A DNA stretch of 30,460 nt from CAZTCJ01 sp964612085. Lineage in GTDB: Bacteria > Pseudomonadota > Alphaproteobacteria > JAJFIK01. The notes below the pieces were generated by a model. That model saw only the letters and a list, made by a program, of their open reading frames with translations, ran no database searches and was not told the origin of the DNA. Where the stretch lies: positions 1 to 30,460 of the forward strand of contig CAZTCJ010000043.1 of assembly GCA_964612085.1 (NCBI GenBank). Reading direction: 5' to 3'. Position 1 is the first letter of the stretch; every line of letters begins with the position of its first letter. Shown in pieces: positions 11,241 to 18,194 of this stretch. Made by a program: the position numbers and the translations under genes.

Positions 11241-11663
11241 ATGACCGGCGAGGGCTCGCCCGGCATCGACTCACTCAGGGTCGATAAATGGCTCTGGCAT
11301 GCGCGGTTCTTCAAGACCCGCAGCCTGGCCGCGAAACTGGTAAGCGCGGGCAAGGTCAGGGTTACGGTGGGCGATGCCTCGCCCGCGCGGATCACCAAAC
11401 CCTCCCACGGGGTGCGGACAGGCGATGTGCTGACCTTCCCGCAAGGCGCGGCCATCCGTGTGGTGCGTATCGAGGCCCTGGGCACGCGGCGCGGCCCCGC
11501 GGTGGAGGCCCAAGGCCTTTACGCGGATCTGTCGCCGCCGCGTCCAAGGGCGGCGAGGACAGAAGACGAGGCGGCAGCGCCTGCCCGCGAACCGGGTCAG
11601 GGCCGTCCCACCAAGAAGGAGCGGCGCGAGCTCGACCGGTTCCGCCGCCAAGACCCTTCATAG
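11241..11663 (+). CDS. S4-domain RNA-binding protein, Hsp15 (HslR) family
   Basis: A 140-residue protein whose N-terminal half is an S4 RNA-binding domain (residues about 11-75, VDKWLWHARFFKTRSLAAKLV, then GKVRVTVGD and GDVLTF). It is followed by a basic tail rich in Arg, Pro and Lys. This is the Hsp15 family, which in E. coli binds stalled 50S-tRNA complexes during heat shock. It begins 13 bases after the helicase stop, and such helicase-S4 pairs are common in alphaproteobacteria, suggesting shared RNA or ribosome work. Only an upstream ATG near the helicase end is available, and there is no strong ribosome binding site. Confidence 0.92.
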   Translation: MTGEGSPGIDSLRVDKWLWHARFFKTRSLAAKLVSAGKVRVTVGDASPARITKPSHGVRTGDVLTFPQGAAIRVVRIEALGTRRGPAVEAQGLYADLSPPRPRAARTEDEAAAPAREPGQGRPTKKERRELDRFRRQDPS

Positions 11664-11727
11664 ATTAGGGATTTGTGCGCCGCACGGAGTATTTGAGCCT
11701 GGGCGCTGGTCGTGCTACGGACGATCT

Positions 11728-12201
11728 ATGCTGAATAGAATTAAGACGTGGATGGCGTCCGGGTTTTCAGGATCGCCGTCCGGTACCGATGACGAAGACG
11801 CTTTGCCGCGCCATCATATCGCCGCTGCGGCGTTGATGGTCGAGGCCGCCCATCTGGACGATGCCTATGGCGCGGGCGAACGGGAGACGATCCGGCGCGT
11901 TCTCATCGAACGGTTCGCTCTGGAAGAGGAGGAAGCCGACAGCCTGTTGGCGGCGGCCGAAGCCAAGCAAAGCGAGTCGGTCCAGCTTTACGGTTTTACC
12001 CGCGACATCAAGGACGCCTTGAGCCCCGAGGAACGGGTGCAGGTGATCGAGATGCTGTGGGAAGTGGCCTATGCCGACGGAGAGCTTCACGACTACGAAG
12101 CCCATCTGGTGCGGCGCGTCGCGGGCCTTATATACGTCAACGATCGTGATCGGGGCGAAGCGCGCAAACGCGTGCTCGCGCGGTTGGGAATTGAGGATTA
12201 G
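11728..12201 (+). CDS. TerB family tellurite resistance-like protein
   Basis: A 157-residue all-helical protein of the TerB fold. The two acidic, metal-binding-like helical repeats are visible as ALMVEAAHLDDAYGAGERE (residues about 36-54) and WEVAYADGELHDYEAHLVRR (about 111-130). TerB-like proteins are associated with stress or membrane-linked complexes; tellurite resistance is not implied by the sequence alone, and no other ter genes are present. The frame is open upstream to 11458, inside the S4 gene, but the family match and the new ATG put the start at 11728. A TTGAGC hexamer at 11693-11698 may be a -35 element, but the -10 is poor. fdxA follows after nine bases, so the two are likely cotranscribed. 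Confidence 0.88.
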   Translation: MLNRIKTWMASGFSGSPSGTDDEDALPRHHIAAAALMVEAAHLDDAYGAGERETIRRVLIERFALEEEEADSLLAAAEAKQSESVQLYGFTRDIKDALSPEERVQVIEMLWEVAYADGELHDYEAHLVRRVAGLIYVNDRDRGEARKRVLARLGIED

Positions 12202-12210
12202 GAGAGCTCC

Positions 12211-12549
12211 ATGACCTATATCGTGGTCGATGCCTGCATTCGGTGCAAATTCATGGATTGCGTCGAGGTCTGTCCGGTCGATTGCTTCTATGAGGGCGAG
12301 AATATGCTCGTCATTCATCCGGACGAATGCATCGACTGCGGCGTGTGCGAACCGGAATGCCCGGTGGACGCCATCAAGCCCGATACCGAACCCGGCCTGG
12401 AGAACTGGCTGGAGATCAACCGCAAATTCTCGGTGGAATGGCCGAACATCACGGTCAAGGGCGAGCCGCCCGCCGACGGCAAGGATTTCGAAGACGAAAC
12501 CGGCAAATTCGAAAAATATTTCAGCGACAAACCCGGTGAGGGCTCCTGA
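12211..12549 (+). CDS. fdxA: 7Fe ferredoxin FdxA
   Basis: A 112-residue electron carrier with one [3Fe-4S] and one [4Fe-4S] cluster. The cysteine pattern equals that of Azotobacter ferredoxin I shifted by one: Cys9, Cys17 and Cys50 for the 3Fe cluster, and Cys21, Cys40, Cys43 and Cys46 for the 4Fe cluster; the extra Cys12 and Cys25 are also kept. The later WPNIT segment is typical. The start has GGAG six bases upstream. It lies nine bases after the TerB-like gene and is followed by an intrinsic terminator. Its redox partner cannot be identified here. The synteny helicase-S4-TerB-fdxA-carD is recurrent in alphaproteobacteria. Confidence 0.96.
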   Translation: MTYIVVDACIRCKFMDCVEVCPVDCFYEGENMLVIHPDECIDCGVCEPECPVDAIKPDTEPGLENWLEINRKFSVEWPNITVKGEPPADGKDFEDETGKFEKYFSDKPGEGS

Positions 12550-12626
12550 CCGGCGTTCTCACCGAGACCGCGTTTTCTTGAGGGCAATTTCCCACAACTG
12601 TCACATCGGCGCGACGTTGGCAAGAG

Positions 12627-12654
12627 CCGCTTCTCAAGAAGCGGTTTTTGTGTT
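12627..12654 (+). terminator. Intrinsic terminator after fdxA
   Basis: CCGCTTC pairs with GAAGCGG around a four-base loop (TCAA), followed directly by TTTTTGTGTT. It closes the helicase-to-fdxA transcription unit. Confidence 0.85.
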
Positions 12655-13009
12655 AATGGTGTGACACCCTGAAAGCCACGGAGGCGGGTCCGCGTGAAGC
12701 GGTGTCTCGGCCTTCACGGCCGGTTTGTCAGTGCGGACGGCCTCTCTTGAGGCTCATGAACAGTTCCCGTGGAGGGCAACACCGGCCCATTCAGACAGTA
12801 CATCCAGTTGGCATTCCCGCGTGAGCGGGAAGAGTTGCTTGGTCATTTGTCGCGTGCGGGGAAGGCGCGGGCTTGATCGCTCGTCTCTGTTAGTCCTGGT
12901 TGCCGCCCGTTTCGGCGTCAGCCCTGAGCCCCGTCTGGCTGTATCACGCGATCATTTCTCTGCGGGCGCCAGGCCCCGCGGACGGTGTGAACAACACGAA
13001 GAGTGAAAC
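12655..13009 (+). other. Long gene-free leader region upstream of carD
   Basis: About 355 bases separate the fdxA terminator from carD. The open frames here have compositionally odd translations and no family resemblance. I see a GGTGT/ACACC dyad (about 12657-12667), a GTGAAG/CTTCAC inverted repeat around 12693-12717 and a perfect REP/dRS3-like palindrome at 12814-12831. No convincing sigma-70 promoter was found by eye. The region may hold a long carD leader or an unrecognised small RNA. Confidence 0.5.
12814..12831. repeat. REP/dRS3-like palindrome ATTCCCGC-GCGGGAA
   Basis: TTCCCGC and GCGGGAA form a perfect 7-bp stem around GTGA. The form ATTCCC-N8-GGGAA resembles widespread short intergenic palindromes (dRS3 in Neisseria and similar elements elsewhere). 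Only this copy was noticed in the window. Confidence 0.55.
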
Positions 13010-13531
13010 ATGGCGACTATGCAAAAGAAGACGAAGAAACTCGAATTCAAGGCGAACGACTTCGTTGTCTATCCCGCCCACGGCGTCGGCAAGATCATGT
13101 CCGTGGAGAAGCAGGAAATCGCCGGCATGATGATGGAACTCTTCGTCATCACCTTCGAAAAAGACAAGATGACCGTGCGCGTGCCCACCGGCAAGGCGAA
13201 GACCGTCGGCATGCGCCGCCTGTCGAGCCCCGACGTGGTCAAGGACGCGCTGGAGACCCTGCGCGGCCGGGCGCGCATCAAGCGCACCATGTGGAGCCGC
13301 CGGGCCCAGGAATACGAAGCCAAGATCAATTCCGGCGACCTGATCTCCATCGCCGAAGTGGTGCGGGATCTGCACCGGGCGGGTGGCCAGCCGGAACAGT
13401 CCTATTCCGAGCGCCAGCTCTATGAGGCCGCGCTCGACCGCATGGCCCGGGAAGTGGCCGCGGTGGAAAAGATCGACGAAGACACCGCCATCCAGCGGGT
13501 CGAGACGGCTCTGCAGCGCGAAGCCGCCTGA
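13010..13531 (+). CDS. carD: CarD family transcriptional regulator
   Basis: A 173-residue CarD/CdnL-type protein. The N-terminal RNA-polymerase interaction domain (about residues 12-75: FKANDFVVYPAHGVGKI, then FVITFEKDKMTVRVP) resembles the RID shared with TRCF. The C-terminal helical domain contains the conserved Trp region RARIKRTMWSRRAQEYEAK. In actinobacteria and myxobacteria CarD binds the RNA polymerase beta subunit and stabilises open complexes; in alphaproteobacteria homologues influence rRNA and stress genes. A GAAGAG element lies about eight bases before the ATG. The gene has its own terminator and is followed by rpoH. Confidence 0.95.
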   Translation: MATMQKKTKKLEFKANDFVVYPAHGVGKIMSVEKQEIAGMMMELFVITFEKDKMTVRVPTGKAKTVGMRRLSSPDVVKDALETLRGRARIKRTMWSRRAQEYEAKINSGDLISIAEVVRDLHRAGGQPEQSYSERQLYEAALDRMAREVAAVEKIDEDTAIQRVETALQREAA

Positions 13532-13556
13532 TCCTCCACGCGATAGCGATTTTGTG

Positions 13557-13590
13557 AACGCCCGGTTCCGCCTGGAGCCGGGCGTTTTCT
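13557..13590 (+). terminator. Intrinsic terminator after carD
   Basis: A 13-bp stem (AACGCCCGGTTCC with GGAGCCGGGCGTT, one G-U pair) with a four-base loop is followed by TTCT. It lies 26 bases past the carD stop and separates carD from rpoH. Confidence 0.85.
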
Positions 13591-13630
13591 GTGTGTGTCC
13601 GCCCGCCGCACCCCTCGCCAACTTTAGAAT

Positions 13631-13660
13631 TGATCCAAAGAACCAGGCCCTGCGTAACGT
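13631..13660 (+). promoter_or_regulatory. RpoE/ECF11-like promoter of rpoH
   Basis: TGATCC at 13631-13636 and TAACGT at 13655-13660 are separated by exactly 18 bases. This resembles the RpoE-ChrR (ECF11) promoter consensus known from Rhodobacter sphaeroides and relatives, TGATCC-N18-TAA-like, where rpoHII is a direct target of the singlet-oxygen response. Transcription would start near 13667, giving a leader of about 45 bases before rpoH. An overlapping E. coli sigma-E-like reading, GAACCA-N16-TCTAGA, also exists. Confidence 0.6.
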
Positions 13661-13712
13661 GTCTAGAGATTGAACTGTTCGACCTGAAAGGCCTCGCGCC
13701 GGAAAGCAAAAC

Positions 13713-14606
13713 ATGGCTTTTATCGACACGCCGGAAACACAACGCGCCAACCGCCGGTTCATCCAATCGGCCATGAAGGCGCCTTTGCTCGACAGCGACC
13801 ATGAACTGGCCTTGGCCCGGGCCTGGCGGGACGACCGGGACGAAGACGCGCTCCATGAACTCACCACTGCCTATATGCGGCTGGTGGTGTCCATGGCCAG
13901 CCGGTTCCGGAACTACGGTCTGCCACTGGGCGATCTGGTTCAGGAAGGCTGCGTCGGTTTGATGCAGGCCGCCAGCCGGTTCGAGCCGGAGCGGGAAGTG
14001 CGGTTTTCCACTTATGCCGCCTGGTGGATCCGGGCCGCCATCCAGGATTATGTGCTGCGCAACTGGTCGATCGTGCGTACGGGGACGACGGCGGCGCAGA
14101 AATCCCTGTTCTTCAATCTGCGCCGTCTGCGCGCGCTCATCAATGACGGTGCGCAGCCGCAATTGTCGCCGGAGAACCGCAAGGTCATCGCCGATAAGCT
14201 GAAAGTCAGCGTGAAAGACGTCGAAGCGATGGAAGCGCGCCTGAGCGCCGCCGACCGGTCTTTGAATGCGCCGATCGCGGATGAAGCCGATGGCGAATGG
14301 CAGGATTTCCTGTGCGACGAGCGGGCTCTGCCGGAAGAAGAGGTGATGGAGACCCGCGATAGCGAGCGCCGGGCTGCGTGGTTGCGCGCCGCTCTCACTC
14401 ATCTGAATGAACGGGAAATGACCATCATCCGTGAACGCCGCTTGGGCGAAACGGCCGTGACCTTGGAATCCCTGGGCAACCGCTTGGGCATTTCCAAGGA
14501 GCGTGTGCGACAGATCGAGCACCAGGCTTTGAAGAAGCTTAAGAAAGCGCTTCTGTCGGAGGTGGGCGATCCGGTCGAGGCCGGGTTGATGATCAGTGCC
14601 GATTAA
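13713..14606 (+). CDS. rpoH: RNA polymerase sigma-32 factor, RpoH2 type
   Basis: A 297-residue alternative sigma factor. Region 2 has LGDLVQEGCVGLMQAASRF (73-90), FSTYAAWWIRAAIQDYVLR (98-115) and WSIVRTGTT; the RpoH box QKSLFFNLR is at 129-137; region 4 has LGNRLGISKERVRQIEHQAL near residues 252-271. Phrases such as LVVSMASRFRNYGLPLGDLVQEG fit the RpoH2 (RpoHII) branch better than RpoH1, whose equivalent reads LVAKIAMGYRGYGLP. RpoH2 factors in alphaproteobacteria serve photo-oxidative and general stress responses. The upstream RpoE-like promoter supports that. The stop codon overlaps a hairpin shared with the convergent gene. Confidence 0.94.
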   Translation: MAFIDTPETQRANRRFIQSAMKAPLLDSDHELALARAWRDDRDEDALHELTTAYMRLVVSMASRFRNYGLPLGDLVQEGCVGLMQAASRFEPEREVRFSTYAAWWIRAAIQDYVLRNWSIVRTGTTAAQKSLFFNLRRLRALINDGAQPQLSPENRKVIADKLKVSVKDVEAMEARLSAADRSLNAPIADEADGEWQDFLCDERALPEEEVMETRDSERRAAWLRAALTHLNEREMTIIRERRLGETAVTLESLGNRLGISKERVRQIEHQALKKLKKALLSEVGDPVEAGLMISAD

Positions 14607-14621
14607 AGCCTTAGGCTTTAA
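14603..14621. terminator. Bidirectional hairpin overlapping two stop codons
   Basis: TTAAAGCC and GGCTTTAA form a perfect 8-bp stem around TTA. It contains the TAA of rpoH (14604-14606) and the TAA of the convergent SNase-like gene (14618-14620). The symmetric sequence ends in an A/T run on each side, so it could terminate both transcripts. Confidence 0.45.
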
Positions 14622-15379
14622 GGTGTATCCAACAGTTCGATCTGACCTGCGGTGGTCAACTCGATCTGCGGACCGTTGAATTCATCGATCCAGCCGCGTA
14701 TGCGGATCCTTTTTCCTTCCAGGGCGAGCGGGTCGAAACCGTTCGCCTTCAGGGACGAGGCAGTGCGGCCATCGGTCGTGACCGTGAAATCGCTGCGCCA
14801 ATCCTCTCCGAAATTGATGTAAAGACGGGCCGTCCGATCGCTGACGGAAAGGACGGTGCCTTCCACGATCTGGAACGTGCCTTTGAGCCGGGTCAGCGCG
14901 GCGGGATCGTCCGCACGCAGCACTTGATACCGGGCATCCGCCCAGATCCCCTGTCCGGCGGCGCGGGCCGCCATCTCCCGCTTGAGCAGGGCGGCCAGGC
15001 AGGCCTCATCGTCCCGGTCCGGCAGAACCCGCGCCAGGCCCCGGTCGAGCATCTGCCCTTGCAGCCAGACGGGGCCTTGCGGGCCGTCCAAAAAGGCCTG
15101 CGCGATCAGACGGCCATGACGGTCGATGTGCGGCTCGGAGGCGAGGTTCAGCGGCTGCATCCCGATCAGGTTGCTTAAAGTGCGCTTTGCGTCTTCCGGC
15201 CGGGGCGCCTCCAACCCCGCGAGCACAATGGTCTGCCCGTCCTCCAACAGAATCGTCCGCCCATCCACGATTTCAGCGATTGTGTGCGGTGCTCCGGACG
15301 GGCGCGCGCAATCCGATGCTTGCGCCGCAGACAGGGCGGCCGTCATCGCCACGAGAGCGGCCAGAACGCGGCCGGTCAT
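14618..15379 (-). CDS. Secreted SNase-like (thermonuclease family) protein, probably non-catalytic
   Basis: A 253-residue protein with a signal peptide (residues 1-22, ending AAQASDC). Residues about 34-150 match the staphylococcal-nuclease OB fold: EIVDGRTILLEDGQTIVLAGLEAP, then HIDRHGRLIAQAFLDG, a LDRGLARVLP segment and EMAARAAGQGIWAD. Aligned with S. aureus nuclease, the catalytic Arg35 position is Val52 and Glu43 is Arg60, with Asp40 as Glu57; only the Arg87 equivalent (Arg90, HGR) remains. DNA cleavage is therefore doubtful. The C-terminal 100 residues form another beta-rich region that resembles an OB-like domain. The start overlaps the stop of the upstream GIY-YIG-like gene by four bases (ATGA), so the two are translationally coupled. 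Confidence 0.82.
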   Translation of the reverse strand: MTGRVLAALVAMTAALSAAQASDCARPSGAPHTIAEIVDGRTILLEDGQTIVLAGLEAPRPEDAKRTLSNLIGMQPLNLASEPHIDRHGRLIAQAFLDGPQGPVWLQGQMLDRGLARVLPDRDDEACLAALLKREMAARAAGQGIWADARYQVLRADDPAALTRLKGTFQIVEGTVLSVSDRTARLYINFGEDWRSDFTVTTDGRTASSLKANGFDPLALEGKRIRIRGWIDEFNGPQIELTTAGQIELLDTP

Positions 15380-16482
15380 CCCGCTGTCAAGGTAATGGGC
15401 TTGCCGTCCGGCCGGGCCAGGCGGCGCAGATTGCGCAGGCCCACGCGCCAGTCCCGTTCGCTGATCAGGCCGAGCATGCGCGGGGCGTCGGGCTTTTCAA
15501 AGAAATTGAGGGCGAACAGGGCCGAAACGATGAGAAAGCCGGTGGTCAGGCCGCGCAAGGCGGCCTCCGGACCCGTCCCCAGCATGACGATTTCGATCAG
15601 CAGCAAGAGGAGCGCCAAAATCGTGCTGCGCGTCAAAAGCCCGGCAAGGCCCAGCAGGCGGACACCGGCGGTGGTGTAATTCGTCTTGGCGTAATGCTGA
15701 AAGACCGTGCCCATATGATGCGCCGGGTCTTGAACGAAGGCGCGCAGGCGGTCGATGGCTTCCGGCGCCAGCGCATCCTTGCTCATCGGTCCCCGGATGA
15801 ACCGGGAGAATTCGTACCGGCCCAGGCGGTATTCCGCCGGGCGGCGGCGGATGATCGTCAGCACATCGCGCATGTCGGTGTTGGAGGGCCGTGCGCCCCA
15901 CAGGGAAGCGCTCAGGGCCCGGTAGATCTCCGGCACATAAAGCGTCGGGATATGAAGCTGATTGACCCGCAATTCGATCAAGGACCACAGGAGGCCGATG
16001 CTGTAGGGCTCCCGGAACAGATTGCGGTGCTGGGCATGGGGCAGGGCGCCGAGCGCCGTGCTCAACTCCTTGACGAGCCGGGCCGGCGGTCCGGACAGGC
16101 GCTCTGACGGGTTCAGCAGCAGCCCCGTATGCCGGTCGAAACCGGAGAGCATAATGTCATGATCATGGGCGATCGCAGCGCGCAGGGCTTCGGCTACGTG
16201 ATCGCGCTGCACCCGGTCGAGGGAGGCCGCGCCCGCTTTGGCGGCGGCGGCCTTGGCCTCTTGCAGGCGGTCGGCGATATAAGCGCGTGTGCGGGTGATG
16301 TCGCTGACGAACGCCATGCTGTGGAGCCGCAAGGGCCGCTCGGACGGGCCTGCGCGCTCCCAACGGGCGGTCAGGTCGAACGGATGGTACAGCGAGCCGC
16401 CCACCTTGCGCTCGGTCTTGCCCATATCCGGATGGGAAACGACATAGATATAGCCGCACGCCATGGCGCGATAAGACCCCAT
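15376..16482 (-). CDS. GIY-YIG/T5orf172-like domain protein with C-terminal membrane segments
   Basis: A 368-residue protein. Residues about 9-80 resemble the T5orf172/MUG113 branch of the GIY-YIG fold: GYIYVVSHPD (10-19), a KVGGS segment in place of KIGKT (26-30), PFDLTARWE with Arg40 in the position of the catalytic Arg, and a following helix. The middle 150 residues are helical and unrecognised. Two hydrophobic segments at about 273-300 and 308-328 predict membrane anchoring close to the C-terminus, which ends in a basic stretch. It is the first gene of a minus-strand pair and overlaps the SNase-like gene by four bases. The start at 16482 has GAGGGG very close upstream; a start at 16464 is possible. 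Nuclease activity is not established. Confidence 0.65.
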   Translation of the reverse strand: MGSYRAMACGYIYVVSHPDMGKTERKVGGSLYHPFDLTARWERAGPSERPLRLHSMAFVSDITRTRAYIADRLQEAKAAAAKAGAASLDRVQRDHVAEALRAAIAHDHDIMLSGFDRHTGLLLNPSERLSGPPARLVKELSTALGALPHAQHRNLFREPYSIGLLWSLIELRVNQLHIPTLYVPEIYRALSASLWGARPSNTDMRDVLTIIRRRPAEYRLGRYEFSRFIRGPMSKDALAPEAIDRLRAFVQDPAHHMGTVFQHYAKTNYTTAGVRLLGLAGLLTRSTILALLLLLIEIVMLGTGPEAALRGLTTGFLIVSALFALNFFEKPDAPRMLGLISERDWRVGLRNLRRLARPDGKPITLTAG

Positions 16483-16714
16483 TCACCCCTCGCCCCCGTT
16501 GTTGTCCCCGGAGGCAGTATAGCGCCATCGAGACCCGTTCGGATGGCTATCGATCACGTTTTTCTCAAGCCCTCTAAAGACAGGACGATCCGGCCCTTTT
16601 TGCGGCGGGGCCCGCGGGAATCGCGGCGCGTCTTTGCACGGGAGAAGGGCTTTCGCGGCCCGCTGGTTGCGGCGCTTGTGCGCGCCAGATCCTGAGGGTA
16701 TTCAGGACAGAAGC

Positions 16715-16791
16715 GGCCCCGTAGCTCAGCAGGATAGAGCAACAGATTCCTAATCTGTAGGTCACAGGTTCGAATCCTGTCGGGGTCACCA
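16715..16791 (+). tRNA. tRNA-Arg (anticodon CCT)
   Basis: A complete cloverleaf of 77 bases with encoded CCA. The acceptor stem GGCCCCG pairs with CGGGGTC (one G-U), the anticodon stem ACAGA pairs with TCTGT around the loop TTCCTAA, and the T arm is ACAGG-TTCGAAT-CCTGT. The anticodon CCT (16749-16751) reads AGG. No intron is present. Confidence 0.97.
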
Positions 16792-16803
16792 TCCGCCTTC
16801 GCT

Positions 16804-16824
16804 GATTTTGGCGAAGCCAAAATC
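16804..16824 (+). terminator. Hairpin just downstream of tRNA-Arg
   Basis: GATTTTGGC and GCCAAAATC form a perfect 9-bp stem around GAA, 13 bases past the tRNA end. The T run is inside the stem and only TAGTTTC follows, so it may act as a terminator or 3' processing signal; the assignment is tentative. Confidence 0.45.
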
Positions 16825-16828
16825 TAGT

Positions 16829-16965
16829 TTCGGCGTGACAAGGCCGAAGCGTGCGAAGCGGACCCGCTACGCCAGCGTTAGCGTGGCGAGTGCCACGCCG
16901 TAGTCCGCAGGACGGAGGCGGGCGTTATGTTATGCAGTTCCGCAGGAACGAAAGCGGACGTGACG
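16829..16965. repeat. Cluster of inverted and direct repeats after tRNA-Arg
   Basis: The stretch holds TTCGGC/GCCGAA (about 16829-16848), a long imperfect cruciform with GCGGAC and GTCCGC at its ends (about 16857-16907) enclosing GCGTGGC/GCCACGC, and two related units, GTCCGCAGGACGGAGGCGG and TTCCGCAGGAACGAAAGCGG, each carrying a small dyad around GCA. It looks like remains of an intergenic repeat element. It precedes the S41 peptidase start at 17019. Confidence 0.6.
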
Positions 16966-17018
16966 CTGCACCGGCTGGGCAAGCCACTGCTTCGCTGATT
17001 GCACTAAGGGGGCGTTTC

Positions 17019-18026
17019 ATGGGGAACATTCTGCGGAAAACGGTTCTGGTTCTGGCGCTTTTGGCGTTGCCCTTGGCCGCCAGGGCCAGCGAGGACGACA
17101 AGACCGATTACAGGGCGCTCGCCCAGGCCATCGAAGGGGCCATGCGCGCCGGTCTGTACGCGGAAGAAGCGGTCAATCATCCGCGCACGCAAATGTTCTT
17201 TCTGGATTTGGCGACAACCGCTGAAGCGGGCGGCGGGCGCGACGCGTTCCTGGCCACCGTGAAACGCCATGAAGACCGCCTGCCGTTTTCCCATATGTCC
17301 TTGCGGCCTCCGGCGGATCCCGACAGGCCCCGGCGCGCGTCCAATGATACGCCGAATTTCAAGCTCGAAGAGCTTGAGCGCGGCATCTTTGTGCTGACGG
17401 TCCGGGCCTGGAATGTCGAGTTGAAACAGGTGACGGCGGCGGTCGAGGAGATCGTGGCCAAGGACGCCCGCGCGCTCATCCTCGATCTGCGCGAAAACCG
17501 GGGCGGGACCTACAGTTCCGGATTTCTCGGCAGTTATCTCCTGACCGAGCCCGCGATTTCCGGTCTCCTGTTCGCCCGGCCCGTACGCGCGCCGGTGCTG
17601 GCGGGCCAGTGGGACCGCTTCCCGAAAGTGCCGGTCACCACCATCGAGAGCGTGGACAGGCTCGGCGAGATCATCCGGGAGTCCGGCGCCTTCGCTTTGG
17701 CGGTCGAGCCGCTCGAGCCCCATTACGCCGGTCCGGTCTATGCGCTGACGAGCCATAAAACGGCCTCGGCGAACGAGCCCATGCTGGCCGCCCTCAAGCG
17801 GGACGGCCGGATCACCATCGTGGGCGAGCCGACGGCCGGAGAAATGCTCTCCAGCGAGACGGTGGATGTGGGCCAGGGCTGGTCCTTGACCATGCCGGTG
17901 CTGGATTACGTGACGGGCGACGGCGTCCGGCTCGATCTGCGCGGCGTCGCGCCGGATATCCTCGTGCCCGCCGACAGGGCGATGGCGCGGGCGCTGGACG
18001 AGATTGCGGCGGAGGCGGCGGACTGA
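17019..18026 (+). CDS. Exported S41-type (tail-specific protease family) peptidase
   Basis: A 335-residue protein with a signal peptide at residues 1-23 (LRKTVLVLALLALPLAARA). The body matches the S41 catalytic domain: ALILDLRENRGGTYSSGF corresponds to the family LDLRNNPGG motif, TASANEPM contains the likely nucleophile Ser250, and VGEPTAGEMLSS, then RLDLRGVAPDILVP, resemble the closing GTPTFGK and GVxPDI motifs. No PDZ domain is present, so this is a minimal S41 protein like many secreted carboxyl-terminal-protease relatives. The ATG at 17019 is chosen because AAGGGGG lies seven bases upstream and the signal peptide begins there; the frame is open back to 16851 through the repeat cluster. 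Confidence 0.88.
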   Translation: MGNILRKTVLVLALLALPLAARASEDDKTDYRALAQAIEGAMRAGLYAEEAVNHPRTQMFFLDLATTAEAGGGRDAFLATVKRHEDRLPFSHMSLRPPADPDRPRRASNDTPNFKLEELERGIFVLTVRAWNVELKQVTAAVEEIVAKDARALILDLRENRGGTYSSGFLGSYLLTEPAISGLLFARPVRAPVLAGQWDRFPKVPVTTIESVDRLGEIIRESGAFALAVEPLEPHYAGPVYALTSHKTASANEPMLAALKRDGRITIVGEPTAGEMLSSETVDVGQGWSLTMPVLDYVTGDGVRLDLRGVAPDILVPADRAMARALDEIAAEAAD

Positions 18027-18194
18027 CGGAAACACATTCCTAACCAACGCGCTCCAGGGTCGGAATCTCGGTCAACCCGCGAAGGCTGGCCCTCCGTCCA
18101 ATCGCAGTCTTAATCTGGACTACACTCTCTCCCAACGGCCTTGTGCCTGCGTATCCGGCCCGGCGCCCGACCAAGTCATCCCGAGGAGTTTCCC

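Noticed and set aside
12725..13006. 93-codon open frame before carD
   Set aside because: No ribosome binding site or family resemblance; the region contains palindromes and is more likely leader sequence.
16554..16820. Minus-strand open frame with RIRTCDLQIRNLLL-like translation
   Set aside because: It is the antisense of tRNA-Arg(CCT), a well-known source of spurious predicted proteins.
16860..16965. Integron attC-like site after tRNA-Arg
   Set aside because: The dyads are similar in scale, but the GTTRRRY and RYYYAAC core sites are not present in the right arrangement.
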